Shown here piece after piece: positions 52,051 through 60,910 of a stretch of DNA of 64,000 nucleotides. The stretch is from positions 1 to 64,000 of the forward strand of contig CAWHVW010000002.1 in assembly GCA_963832965.1 (NCBI GenBank), in the 5' to 3' direction. The DNA is from CAWACP01 sp963832965 (GTDB taxonomy: Bacteria > Acidobacteriota > Terriglobia > Bryobacterales > Bryobacteraceae). The notes beneath the pieces are model-generated. The model was not told the origin of the DNA and searched no databases. It saw only the letters and a list, made by a program, of their open reading frames with translations. Positions within the stretch are counted from its first letter, which is position 1. Each line of letters starts with the position of its first letter. A program made the translations under genes and the position numbers.

Positions 52051-54654
52051 TTATTCCGGCAGCTTTTGCTCCCCCGCGACCGTGAAGTCCGCCGTCGTCA
52101 CTGCCGCGGACGTCCCCGGCTGGCCGCCGCCGACGCTGAGACGATAAGGCCCTGGCGCGATCACCCGGTCACCGGCTTCGTTCACCATGCTGAGATCGCG
52201 CGGCTGCAGCGTGAATTCCACGTGCTGTGTTTCGCCGGCCCCGACGTGCACCCTCTGGAAGGCGCGCAGCGCGCGGATCGGCGCGCCGGACAGTTGCGGG
52301 AAGCTCAGGTACACCTGCACCACCTCGTCGCCCGCGGGGCCGCTGGTGTTCTTCACGTCCGTCTCCACGCGCAGCGGCTCGCCTGCCTGCAGCGTGTCCG
52401 CCGACAGACTCACCTTGCCATATTCGAATTTCGAATAACTCAGGCCGAATCCAAACGGATAAAGAGGCTGTCCCGCGAAGTAGCGGTAGGTTCGCGCCTT
52501 CATCGAATAATCGGTGAAGTCGGGCAACTGATCCACGCCGGTGTAGAAAGTCACCGGCAGTCGCCCGGCGGGATTGTTCACGCCCGCCAGCGTCTCGCCG
52601 ATGGCCGCGCCGCCCTCTTCGCCCGAATACCAGGCATCGAGAATCGCATTGGCGTGTTCCGCCGCCCAATTCACCGAAAGCGGGCTTCCGTTCATCAGCA
52701 CCACGGCCAGCGGCTTGCCGGTGGCGTGGACGGCCTCAAGCAACTCCTCTTCCTCTTTAGGCAGGTCCAGGCTGGTGCGATCGCCGCCCTTGAAGCCGGG
52801 CAGGTCGACGTGCATCTCCTCCCCTTCCAGGTCGGACGTGATGCCCACCACCGCGATCGTCACATCCGCCTGCTTTGCCGCCGTCACCGCGGCCGCCAGC
52901 GCGTCGGGAATCTCCCGCCGCCAGCTCAGCTTCTGCAGCAGGCCCATCTCCCAGGATTGTTCCAGCTTCAGCGCGTACCGGTGACCTTTTTCCAGCGTTA
53001 ACTTCGCGGTCTTCTTTTCCGGCCACTGCGACTGTGATCCGTCCATAATCAGCTTGCCGTCCAGAAACACGCGGTTCCTGGCGCCTTCAAGGGCCAGTTC
53101 CCACGCGCCGGATTCCGGAGGCGTCAGCCATCCCGTCCAGCGCACCGAATAGCGTCCAAGCCCCGCCGGCGTGGCGTTCGACGTGAAATCGAAGTCGATG
53201 TCCTTGTCCACGCGCGTCACCGCCGGCGCGCCCGCGAACTGAGAGCCGTTGAAGAACTCCGCCTTCAAGCCCGGCTGGCCATCGCCGGTACTGAGCGCGG
53301 AGGAGGGCACCGGAACCGGCAGGCGCAGGAAATTCGTTCCCGGCTCGAAGACGATCTCGGCCGCGGGAAACTGCTTGCGGATGCCGTCGAGCGCGGTGGT
53401 GGCGCGCGAGGGTGTGCCATTGTAGTTTCCTTCGAGCACCCGAATCTGGTCGGCCAGAGGGCCCACCACGGCGATTCGCTTCACCGCCGGGGACAACGGA
53501 AGAAGCCCGTCGTTCTTCAACAGGACCATGGTTTCGCGGGCCGTCTTCAGCGCCAGTTGGCGGTGCTCCTCGCTGTCGTTCTCCGAATCGGGCGTCTGCG
53601 CGTACTTCACCATCTCCGGCGGGTCGAACATTCCCAATGCCAGGCGCGCGCGCAGCAGACGCTTCACCGAAACATCGATGTCCTTCTCGGTAAGCAGCCC
53701 TTGCTTCACGGCGTCCAGATACTTGACGTAGTCCGAATTATTCCGCATGGTCCCGAAGAAGTCGGCGCACTCGTTGTCGGTGCCGGCTTTCAGCGAAACC
53801 GCCGCGGCTTCCGCCTGTGTCTTCACGAAGTGGTGGCCGCGCTGGATATCGGCTACGGCGTCGCAATCGGACACCACGTACCCGTCGAACTTCCACTTGT
53901 CGCGCAACTGGTCTTTCAGCAGGAAGTCGTTGGCGCAACCGGGCTGCCCGTTCACGCTGTTGTACACGCACATCACCGACCACGCTTTGCCCTCCACCAC
54001 GGCGGCGCGGAACGCGGGCAGATAGGTGTCTTCTTCGTCGTGTTTCGATACCTGCACGTCAATGGTGTGCCGCGCGGGTTCCGGCCCGCTGTGCACCGCG
54101 AAATGCTTGGGCGTGGAGATGACGCGCAGATACTTTGGATCGTCGCCCTGCATGCCGGAGACGAACGCCACGGCCATGCGTCCGGTGAGATAAGGATCTT
54201 CACCGTAGGTCTCCTGGCCGCGTCCCCAGCGCGGATCGCGGAAGATGTTGACGTTAGGCGACCAGAAATCGAGCCCTTCCATAATGCGCCGCCGCCCCGC
54301 TCGCACCGCCATGTTGTTCTTCGCCCGCGCCTCGGTGCCAATCACGATGGCCATCTGGTGAATGAGCGGCGCGTCGAAGCTGGCGGCCAGTCCGAGCGGC
54401 TCCGGGAATACCGTGGCGGTGCCGAACGCCACTCCGTGAAGGGCCTCGCTCCACCAGTCGTACTGGGGCACGTTTAGACGAGGGATCGCCCGGGATTGAT
54501 TGACCAGTTGCGACGCCTTCTCCTCCAGCGTCATGCGGCTGAGCAGATCGTCCGCGCGCTGATCGATGGGAAGCGCCGGGTTCAGATACGCGGGCTGCTG
54601 GGCCCACATGCAGACGGCCACGAAGGCGCCTGTCGCGATTTTCGCAATGCACAT
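52051..54654 (-). CDS. Secreted glycoside hydrolase family 3 enzyme with PA14 insert
   Basis: 867 residues from ATG 54654 with signal peptide MCIAKIATGAFVAVCMWAQQ. GH3 N-terminal barrel: RMTLEEKASQLVNQSRAIPR, WSPNVNIFRDPRWGRGQETY and the nucleophile Asp in FDGYVVSDCDAVADIQRGHH. The second GH3 domain begins TMVLLKNDGLLPLSPAVKRI. A PA14 domain (GLKAEFFNGSQFAGAP, ESGAWELALEGARNRVFLDG) is inserted in it, then a fibronectin-III-like end (VSLSADTLQAGEPLRVETDV). Relatives are beta-glucosidases or xylosidases; the PA14 insert narrows substrate access. Periplasmic or extracellular plant-polymer degradation is likely. Confidence 0.94.
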   Translation of the reverse strand: MCIAKIATGAFVAVCMWAQQPAYLNPALPIDQRADDLLSRMTLEEKASQLVNQSRAIPRLNVPQYDWWSEALHGVAFGTATVFPEPLGLAASFDAPLIHQMAIVIGTEARAKNNMAVRAGRRRIMEGLDFWSPNVNIFRDPRWGRGQETYGEDPYLTGRMAVAFVSGMQGDDPKYLRVISTPKHFAVHSGPEPARHTIDVQVSKHDEEDTYLPAFRAAVVEGKAWSVMCVYNSVNGQPGCANDFLLKDQLRDKWKFDGYVVSDCDAVADIQRGHHFVKTQAEAAAVSLKAGTDNECADFFGTMRNNSDYVKYLDAVKQGLLTEKDIDVSVKRLLRARLALGMFDPPEMVKYAQTPDSENDSEEHRQLALKTARETMVLLKNDGLLPLSPAVKRIAVVGPLADQIRVLEGNYNGTPSRATTALDGIRKQFPAAEIVFEPGTNFLRLPVPVPSSALSTGDGQPGLKAEFFNGSQFAGAPAVTRVDKDIDFDFTSNATPAGLGRYSVRWTGWLTPPESGAWELALEGARNRVFLDGKLIMDGSQSQWPEKKTAKLTLEKGHRYALKLEQSWEMGLLQKLSWRREIPDALAAAVTAAKQADVTIAVVGITSDLEGEEMHVDLPGFKGGDRTSLDLPKEEEELLEAVHATGKPLAVVLMNGSPLSVNWAAEHANAILDAWYSGEEGGAAIGETLAGVNNPAGRLPVTFYTGVDQLPDFTDYSMKARTYRYFAGQPLYPFGFGLSYSKFEYGKVSLSADTLQAGEPLRVETDVKNTSGPAGDEVVQVYLSFPQLSGAPIRALRAFQRVHVGAGETQHVEFTLQPRDLSMVNEAGDRVIAPGPYRLSVGGGQPGTSAAVTTADFTVAGEQKLPE

Positions 54655-54706
54655 GAAACAGAGCGTATCACGGACGAGTGGCGGCGCCCGCGTTTCTCCG
54701 GAATTC

Positions 54707-54733
54707 CCGCTCCGTGACCGTCGCGGTTCGGTA
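54707..54733 (+). repeat. Dispersed CCGCTCC repeat, copy 6
   Basis: CCGCTCCGTGACCGTCGCGG followed by TTCGGTA, between the methyltransferase end and the GH3 start. It is the closest match to the family consensus. Confidence 0.75.
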
Positions 54734-54774
54734 AGCAAGTCCGATCGGAAATGCGCCAACACCCGCGTGTCCGT

Positions 54775-55404
54775 TCATTTCGTGCCGGTGAAGAGCGCGA
54801 GCTCCAGCCATTTCCAAATGCAGTCCACGTCGGTGAAGCCGATTTCGCGGAACCACGCCAGTTGCGTTTCGAGGTCCAGAAGCTTGTTGGAGGGGTCTTC
54901 CTCGCCGCGCCGCACGTCGATGGCGTCGTTGAAGCGCTGGTGCAGCGAGTCGGTGGGCGAGGACACGTGTTCCAGATTCAGGAAAATGCCGCCCGGCGCG
55001 AGCAGGCCGTACACGTCCGCGTACAGCGCCCGCTTGCGCTCGTGCGGGAGATGGTGAATGGCAAAGCTGGAAACCACCGCGTTGAAGCGGCCGAGATCCG
55101 GCAGCGGCTCATTCAAGTCGTGGGCGATCACTTCGACGCGCGAGTCCGCGGCAAACCGCGCGCGCAGCCGCTCCAGCATGGTCTCGGAGAAGTCCACGGC
55201 CACCGCCGATACTTCGGGGCGGGCGAGTTTCACCAGATTGAGCAACCGGCCGTCGCCGCTGCCCAGATCGAGCACTCGGCCGGGCCGGGGCGGCAGAAAG
55301 TCCAGCAGAACCGCCTCGCCTTCGGTGCGATGCGGAATGCTGTCGGCCCGCTCCAAATATTCCAGCGCGTGCTCGGGCGAGGTCCACAGGTTTACGTCGC
55401 TCAT
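54775..55404 (-). CDS. Class I SAM-dependent methyltransferase
   Basis: 209 residues. Motif I VLDLGSGDGRLLNLVKLARP, motif II VAVDFSETMLERLRARFA, motif III DLGRFNAVVSSFAIHHLPHE and LLAPGGIFLNLEHV. N-terminal cap: WTSPEHALEYLERADSIPHR. A small-molecule acceptor is likely but unknown. Single gene, divergent from the permease at 55465. Confidence 0.92.
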   Translation of the reverse strand: MSDVNLWTSPEHALEYLERADSIPHRTEGEAVLLDFLPPRPGRVLDLGSGDGRLLNLVKLARPEVSAVAVDFSETMLERLRARFAADSRVEVIAHDLNEPLPDLGRFNAVVSSFAIHHLPHERKRALYADVYGLLAPGGIFLNLEHVSSPTDSLHQRFNDAIDVRRGEEDPSNKLLDLETQLAWFREIGFTDVDCIWKWLELALFTGTK

Positions 55405-55464
55405 GTATTCCGACTGATAACATATTTTGGGAACCCATTGCCCCTTGCCACGTAGTAATCAGTG

Positions 55465-57924
55465 ATGCTGCACGATCTTCGCTACGCCATCCGTATGCTC
55501 CTGAAGAGCCCCGGTTTCACGGCCATCGCCGTGGCCGCGCTGGCCCTCGGCATCAGCGCCAACACGGCTATCTTTACGGTGATCGATCGTGTTCTGCTCC
55601 GGCCGCTTCCTTACAAGGACGCCGACCGTCTGATCCGCATGCTGCGCAAGTTTCCCGATGGCACTGGCAATTCCGTCTCCATCCCGAAATTCAACGTCTG
55701 GAGAACCGCTACCGGCATCGACAATCCTTCCGTGTACGACTTCGCTGGCGCCGGCATGAATCTTTCGTCGGACGGATTGCCTGAGCAGGTGAAGACGATT
55801 CACGTCTCCCAGAACTATTTCCGGCTGTTCGCGGTGAATCCAATTCTGGGCCGCACCTTCACGAACGACGAAGACATGCCCAATGGCCCCAAAGTGGCGG
55901 TGATCAGCAACGGATTGTGGAAGCGGCGCTTCGGCGGGGATCCCGCTATGCTCGGCCGGCCGTTGCTGCTGAACGGCGAGCCGTACACGGTGGTGGGAAT
56001 CATGGGCGCGGATTACGAAAGCGACCCGAAGGCGGACGTCTTCATCCCGCTGCAGCCCGATCCGAACAGCACCAACCAGGGCCATTACCTGTTCATGAGC
56101 GCGCGCCTGAAGCCCGGCGTCACCCTGGCGCAGCTCAACGCCGAGCTGAAACTGGTGGGCGACAAGTTCCGGCGCATGTATCCGCGATGGATGGATAAGA
56201 CGGAGGGCATCAGCGCCATTACCATGCGCGAGTTCGAAACCGGAAACGTGAAAGCCACGCTGTGGATTCTGCTGGGCGCGGTGGGCTTTGTCCTGTTGAT
56301 CGCGTGCGCCAACGTGGCCAATCTGCTGCTGGTGCGGGCCGCGTCGCGGAGCAAGGAGATTGCCGTGCGCGTGGCCATCGGCGCGGGCCGGAAGCACATC
56401 TTCCGGCAGTTGCTCACCGAAAGCGTTCTGCTGGCCGTGGTGGGCGGATTGATCGGGGTATTTCTGGGCAGCATCGGCCTGCGAATTCTGCTGTCGTTCG
56501 CGCCCGGCGATTTGCCGCGCATGCCCGACGCCGAGCACCTCAGCGCTTTGGCCCTGCTGGACTGGCGCATTCTGTTGTTCACCCTGGGCCTTTCACTGCT
56601 GACGGGCGTGCTGTTTGGACTGGTGCCCGCCCTGCAGATTTCACGGCCCGACCTCAACATGGCCCTGCGCGAGGGCGGCGCGCGAACCACCGGCGGAGCG
56701 GGCCAGCAACTCACCCGCAACGTGCTCGTCGTCGCCGAGATTGCTATCTCCCTGGTGCTGCTCATTGGAGCGGCTCTGCTGATCCGAACGTTCGTGGCCA
56801 TCAACAACGTCAAACCTGGCTTCGACACGGCCAACGTGCTCACCATGAAGACTTCTCTGGCGGGCGTGAAGTACGACACCGCGGCGAAAATGGAAACCCT
56901 CATCCTCAATATGCAGGAGCACTTCGAATCCTTGCCCGGCGTGGAGGCCGCCGCCTTCGCGTTCAACCTGCCGGTGGAGGGAGGAGTGGACCTTCCCTTC
57001 ACCATCGTCGGGCATCCCCCCCCGCATGGCGATCCCTACCAGGGCGACCAGGAGTATCGCCTGATCAGCGCCCACTATTTCCGCGCGCTGGGCATTCCGC
57101 TGCGCCGTGGCCGCGTGTTCAGCGACGCCGATTCCAGCCGCGGCGCGCCGGTGGTGATCATCAACGAAGCTTTTGCGAAACAATACTGGCCGAAGGACGA
57201 CCCCCTTGGCCAGACCATCATGATTGGCCACGGCCTGGGGCCGGAATTCGAGGATAAGCCGCGCATGATTGTGGGCATCGTCGGGAACGTCCGCGAGCAA
57301 GGACTGGACTCGAGCCTGGTGCCCGTTTATTACGTGCCGGAAGCGCAGGCCCCGGATGGACTCATCGCGCTGGGCAATCGCATCCTGCCGTCCTCATGGA
57401 TATTGCGCACCCGCGGCGACCCGTCCACTTTTGCCGGCGGCGTGCAGCGGGAGGTGTTGACCGTCGATCCTCAACTGCCCGTCGCGCAGATCTACTCCAT
57501 GGCGCAGTTGGTCTCGAAGTCTACCGCGAAGCAGAACTTCAACATGGTCCTGCTGGCCATTTTCGGCGGCGTGGCGCTGGTGCTGGCGGCGGTGGGAATT
57601 TATGGCGTGATGTCCTACACGGTGGAACAGCGCACCGCCGAAATCGGCATTCGCGTAGCCCTCGGCGCGCAGCAAATGCAAATGCTCGGTCTGATTCTGC
57701 GGCACGGCCTGTTGCTGGCGGTGATTGGCGTGGCTGTCGGCCTGGGCGCCGCTTACGGGCTGACGCGACTGCTGACCAAACTACTTTTCGGGATCGCCGC
57801 TAACGACCCGGCCACCTTCGCCGTTGTCGCCGTGACGCTCACCATGGTCGCGCTGCTGGCATGCCTGATTCCGGCCCGCCGCGCCGCGCGCGTGGATCCC
57901 ATTGTGGCCCTCCGCTGCGAATAA
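55465..57924 (+). CDS. Acidobacterial orphan FtsX/MacB-type permease (ADOP), without PadR
   Basis: 819 residues from ATG 55465 (GTG 55462 adds one). Same plan as the permease at 29471: LKSPGFTAIAVAALALGISA, core, LWILLGAVGFVLLIACANVA, a second core, LLAIFGGVALVLAAVGIYGV and a shared end RVDPIVALRCE. It lacks the soluble helical N-terminus of the PadR-linked form and has no adjacent regulator or ATPase. Substrate unknown. Confidence 0.93.
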   Translation: MLHDLRYAIRMLLKSPGFTAIAVAALALGISANTAIFTVIDRVLLRPLPYKDADRLIRMLRKFPDGTGNSVSIPKFNVWRTATGIDNPSVYDFAGAGMNLSSDGLPEQVKTIHVSQNYFRLFAVNPILGRTFTNDEDMPNGPKVAVISNGLWKRRFGGDPAMLGRPLLLNGEPYTVVGIMGADYESDPKADVFIPLQPDPNSTNQGHYLFMSARLKPGVTLAQLNAELKLVGDKFRRMYPRWMDKTEGISAITMREFETGNVKATLWILLGAVGFVLLIACANVANLLLVRAASRSKEIAVRVAIGAGRKHIFRQLLTESVLLAVVGGLIGVFLGSIGLRILLSFAPGDLPRMPDAEHLSALALLDWRILLFTLGLSLLTGVLFGLVPALQISRPDLNMALREGGARTTGGAGQQLTRNVLVVAEIAISLVLLIGAALLIRTFVAINNVKPGFDTANVLTMKTSLAGVKYDTAAKMETLILNMQEHFESLPGVEAAAFAFNLPVEGGVDLPFTIVGHPPPHGDPYQGDQEYRLISAHYFRALGIPLRRGRVFSDADSSRGAPVVIINEAFAKQYWPKDDPLGQTIMIGHGLGPEFEDKPRMIVGIVGNVREQGLDSSLVPVYYVPEAQAPDGLIALGNRILPSSWILRTRGDPSTFAGGVQREVLTVDPQLPVAQIYSMAQLVSKSTAKQNFNMVLLAIFGGVALVLAAVGIYGVMSYTVEQRTAEIGIRVALGAQQMQMLGLILRHGLLLAVIGVAVGLGAAYGLTRLLTKLLFGIAANDPATFAVVAVTLTMVALLACLIPARRAARVDPIVALRCE

Positions 57925-57964
57925 GCTGGCGGGAACTTCACGTCGCCCGAGTTCGTATCCCTTC

Positions 57965-58171
57965 ATGGATACGATGCCCATGGTCAAGTTTCTGCTGTGG
58001 CTGATTCTGCTGTTCCTGTGCTGGCCGCTGGCGATTGTGGCCCTGATCGCCTACCCGATTGTCTGGGTGCTTTTGCTGCCATTCCGCGTGGTGGGGATTG
58101 CGGTGGGTGGCGCCCTGAGTCTCGTGTGGGCGGTGGTTACGCTGCCGCTGCGTGTGGTGCGGTCGATCTGA
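57965..58171 (+). CDS. Small two-helix membrane protein
   Basis: 68 residues (MDTMPMVKFLLWLILLFLCW), with two long hydrophobic stretches (PLAIVALIAYPIVWVLLLPF, GGALSLVWAVVTLPLRVV) and almost no soluble part. It is 40 bases after the permease in the same direction. Function unknown. Confidence 0.65.
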   Translation: MDTMPMVKFLLWLILLFLCWPLAIVALIAYPIVWVLLLPFRVVGIAVGGALSLVWAVVTLPLRVVRSI

Positions 58172-59173
58172 TCAGCCCTTTATAAGAACGATCTTGCCTT
58201 CCACCGGCCCCGAGGCCAGGAGTTCGATGGCTTGTCTCGCCTCGAGCAGGCCAAACGTTCGCGTGACCAGGGGGTCAATCTTCCCGGCGGCGAGGAGTGC
58301 GAAGACCCTGGGAAGATCTTCGCGCAGCGGTGTGGTGTCCTTCCTGTACAACATGGTGATGCCGTAGAACGTGCCGCGCCGGCCGCGCAAACGCGCGCCC
58401 ACGAACAAATTGGCGAACATAGCCAGCTTGGAAAGGCTGCTGGCAGCTCCCAGAAAGCCAAATCCAATCACCATCCCGCCGCGTTTCGCCGCTCCAATGC
58501 ATGGGCCGATGTTCGCGCCGCCGACCGCGTCAAACACGAAGTCGACGCCCTGGGGCTCGAGCGCACGGGTGAGGCGGTCGATCGATCCCGCGCGGTAGTC
58601 GATGGGCGTCGCGCCGAGTGAGCGCAAAGTGTCATGCTTCGACGCGGAAGCGGCCCCGTATGTCTTTACGCCCGCCAGCCGCAATAGTTGCAGCGCCGCC
58701 GTGCCCACGCCTCCGGCGGCGCCGGTGACCAGCGCGGTCTGGCCGGACTCCACCTTTGCGACGCGATGAATCATTTGCCATGCAGTCACGTAGTTCAGGA
58801 CAACCGCCGCCGCGTCGCGATCGGAGACGCCATCGGGGATCGGGATAAAATGCCTGGCGTCACGCACGATGAGTTCCGCGTACCCGCCGTATACCGTGAG
58901 CGCGGCCACGCGCTGGCCCAGGTGGAATCCGCTGACGCCGGGGCCAATCGCATCCACCACGCCGGCGATCTCATACCCCGGCACGAACGGAATCTTCGGC
59001 GCGTACATATAGGCGCCGCTCAGCATGAGCACGTCGGTGACGCCGGCGCCTGCCGCAAGTATCCGCACGCGAAGCTGTCCCCGGCCCGGTTGCTCTACCG
59101 GCAACTCCACCACCTGGAGCACTTCCGGACCGCCTTTCTTCGTCAACATGACGGCACGATATGTTTCTGGCAT
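58172..59173 (-). CDS. Quinone-oxidoreductase-like MDR enzyme
   Basis: 333 residues. GroES-like N-terminus (PGRGQLRVRILAAGAGVTDV, PFVPGYEIAGVVDAIGPGVS), the Rossmann motif TALVTGAAGGVGTAALQLLR and a C-terminal LLEARQAIELLASGPVEGKI. There are no zinc-binding cysteines, so it belongs to the QOR group that uses NADPH to reduce quinones or enones. Convergent with the two-helix gene; stops are adjacent. Confidence 0.92.
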   Translation of the reverse strand: MPETYRAVMLTKKGGPEVLQVVELPVEQPGRGQLRVRILAAGAGVTDVLMLSGAYMYAPKIPFVPGYEIAGVVDAIGPGVSGFHLGQRVAALTVYGGYAELIVRDARHFIPIPDGVSDRDAAAVVLNYVTAWQMIHRVAKVESGQTALVTGAAGGVGTAALQLLRLAGVKTYGAASASKHDTLRSLGATPIDYRAGSIDRLTRALEPQGVDFVFDAVGGANIGPCIGAAKRGGMVIGFGFLGAASSLSKLAMFANLFVGARLRGRRGTFYGITMLYRKDTTPLREDLPRVFALLAAGKIDPLVTRTFGLLEARQAIELLASGPVEGKIVLIKG

Positions 59174-59188
59174 GGATGTGGGCGGAGT

Positions 59189-60910
59189 CTACCGGCAACA
59201 CTGCACGCTGAGCTCGTCGAACAGGATCCACGTCGCTCGCGCGTAATTGATGAAAGCCGTCTGATAGCCGACGTAGGCGTTCAGCAGCGAGTTCTCCACC
59301 GTGGCAAGCTGATTCTGCGCCTGCAACAGTTCAAACACGGTGGTGCCGCCCAGTTCGTATTTCTGCTGCTCGGCGTCCACGTTCTTCGCCGAAAGGTCGC
59401 GCGCGCTCGTGGCCGCCGCGATGGCCGCCTTTGCGAGATCCAGGCTGTCCAGAGATTGTTTGACGTCCAGAATAATCTGCTGCTGCTCCTGGCGTTCCTG
59501 ATAGCGATCCCGCACCTTGTTCACCAGCGAATTGGAGAGGTTGGCCTGCGCGCTGCTATTGCGGAACGGCAGATTGAGCTGCAACCCAAACTGATACCAG
59601 GGAGCGTTGAAGCGAAACAACTGGCTGAGAGCGTCTCCCAGGCCGCCGGGAATGAACGCAGTGGGCCCGCCCAGAGGGCCGGTGACGGGAATCTGATCTC
59701 CCCCCAGCCCGTTCGAGCCGCCCTGCAGGTTCAGGTTCAACTGGGGACGCAGCGAATCGCGGGCTACCCGCGTGTTGAGATCATCCACCGATAAACTGGC
59801 CCGCAGCGCGCTCAGTTCCGGCCGCGTGCGCATGGCCCGGTCCAGGGCAACATCGAGCGAATCTATGCTGCGCAATGGCAGAGTGGAGGGGTCGTCCTCC
59901 AGCACCATCTCGAGGCTGCGCGTGGCCGGCTGCAGATCCGCGCCGATCAGACGGCGCAGGGTGTCCAACTGTGCGCGATACGCGTACTGCGCCTGCAGAA
60001 CGTCGAGCTTCCGCTGCGCCACCTCCGATTCGGATTGATAGATGTCCAGTTTCGGCAGCGCGCCCAGGTCGAGCGCCTGCTTGTCGCGCTCGTAGGATTT
60101 CTGCGCCAGATCGAGCGACCGTTCCGCCACGCGAATGCTGTCCCGCGCCTGGATGGCGCTCCAGTATTGTATAGCCGCGCTGGACAGGCTGTTGGCAATC
60201 ACCCCCTCGTCCTGCTCCGTGGCGATCAGCAGGCGCGTGCGCGCGATCATGAGCGGACCGCGATTTTGCAGGCCGGTGCGGTTCTGCAGCAGCGGCTGGG
60301 TAATGTTGAAATTCAGGCCGCTGGCGATGCTGGGGTTGATGTAGTCGTACTGGCTGTTGCTGGAATAACGGTTCGCGTCGAAACTCGTGCTCACGGTCTG
60401 GCCGGTGGGCAACACCTGCTGATAGCCGATTTGCGCGGTGTCGGTAAGATTATCCAGCGTCGGGGCGCCGCCGATCTGGGTGTATTGCGGGGAGTCTGTT
60501 CGATTGACCACGAAACCCAGGGAGAGCTGCGGGTCGAACGGGGATTTGGCGGCGGTTATGGCGTTGGCGGCGGTCAGCACGTCCAGCCGCGTCAGCTGGA
60601 TATCGGTGGAGTTGCGCAGAACCAGCTCAATGAAATCCTTCAGGCGCAGGTGCAGCTTGCCGTCCTGAATCCGCTCATTCAGCCCTTCCACCATGTGCAC
60701 GCGCACTTCGGCGGGCGGCGGATACAAGTGCTGATACAAACTGTCCACGAATGGCAGGGATGCCGCGAGGCACGAATGCACGGCGAGCAGGAGAGCAATG
60801 ACAAGCCTGAGTGGGGCAGCGCCATGCGCTGCGCCGGACTCTCTCTCCGCCTCCGGCCAGGCAGCGCACGGCGCTGCCCCACATGCAACTCGTCGCGGGT
60901 TGCTATTCAT
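59189..60910 (-). CDS. TolC-family outer-membrane efflux protein
   Basis: 573 residues. Signal-like hydrophobic segment LRLVIALLLAVHSCLAASLP, then coiled-coil repeats of TolC type (LTRLDVLTAANAITAAKSPF, AQKSYERDKQALDLGALPKL, FNAPWYQFGLQLNLPFRNSS, QNQLATVENSLLNAYVGYQT). The ATG at 60910 overlaps the permease stop by 8 bases. But ~33 codons between it and the hydrophobic segment are made of two inverted REP-like palindromes. They encode low-complexity Ala/Gly-rich sequence. Last gene of the efflux operon. Confidence 0.88.
   Translation of the reverse strand: MNSNPRRVACGAAPCAAWPEAERESGAAHGAAPLRLVIALLLAVHSCLAASLPFVDSLYQHLYPPPAEVRVHMVEGLNERIQDGKLHLRLKDFIELVLRNSTDIQLTRLDVLTAANAITAAKSPFDPQLSLGFVVNRTDSPQYTQIGGAPTLDNLTDTAQIGYQQVLPTGQTVSTSFDANRYSSNSQYDYINPSIASGLNFNITQPLLQNRTGLQNRGPLMIARTRLLIATEQDEGVIANSLSSAAIQYWSAIQARDSIRVAERSLDLAQKSYERDKQALDLGALPKLDIYQSESEVAQRKLDVLQAQYAYRAQLDTLRRLIGADLQPATRSLEMVLEDDPSTLPLRSIDSLDVALDRAMRTRPELSALRASLSVDDLNTRVARDSLRPQLNLNLQGGSNGLGGDQIPVTGPLGGPTAFIPGGLGDALSQLFRFNAPWYQFGLQLNLPFRNSSAQANLSNSLVNKVRDRYQERQEQQQIILDVKQSLDSLDLAKAAIAAATSARDLSAKNVDAEQQKYELGGTTVFELLQAQNQLATVENSLLNAYVGYQTAFINYARATWILFDELSVQCCR
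60811..60884. repeat. Inverted pair of REP-like palindromes (BIME-like) inside a coding region
   Basis: GTGG-GGCAGCGC-CAT-GCGCTGC (60811-60831) and GGCAGCGC-ACG-GCGCTGCC-CCAC (60860-60882) face each other, joined by GCCGGA...TCCGGC arms. Both carry the GCGC variant. They lie in frame in the first 33 codons of the TolC-like gene. Confidence 0.8.
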
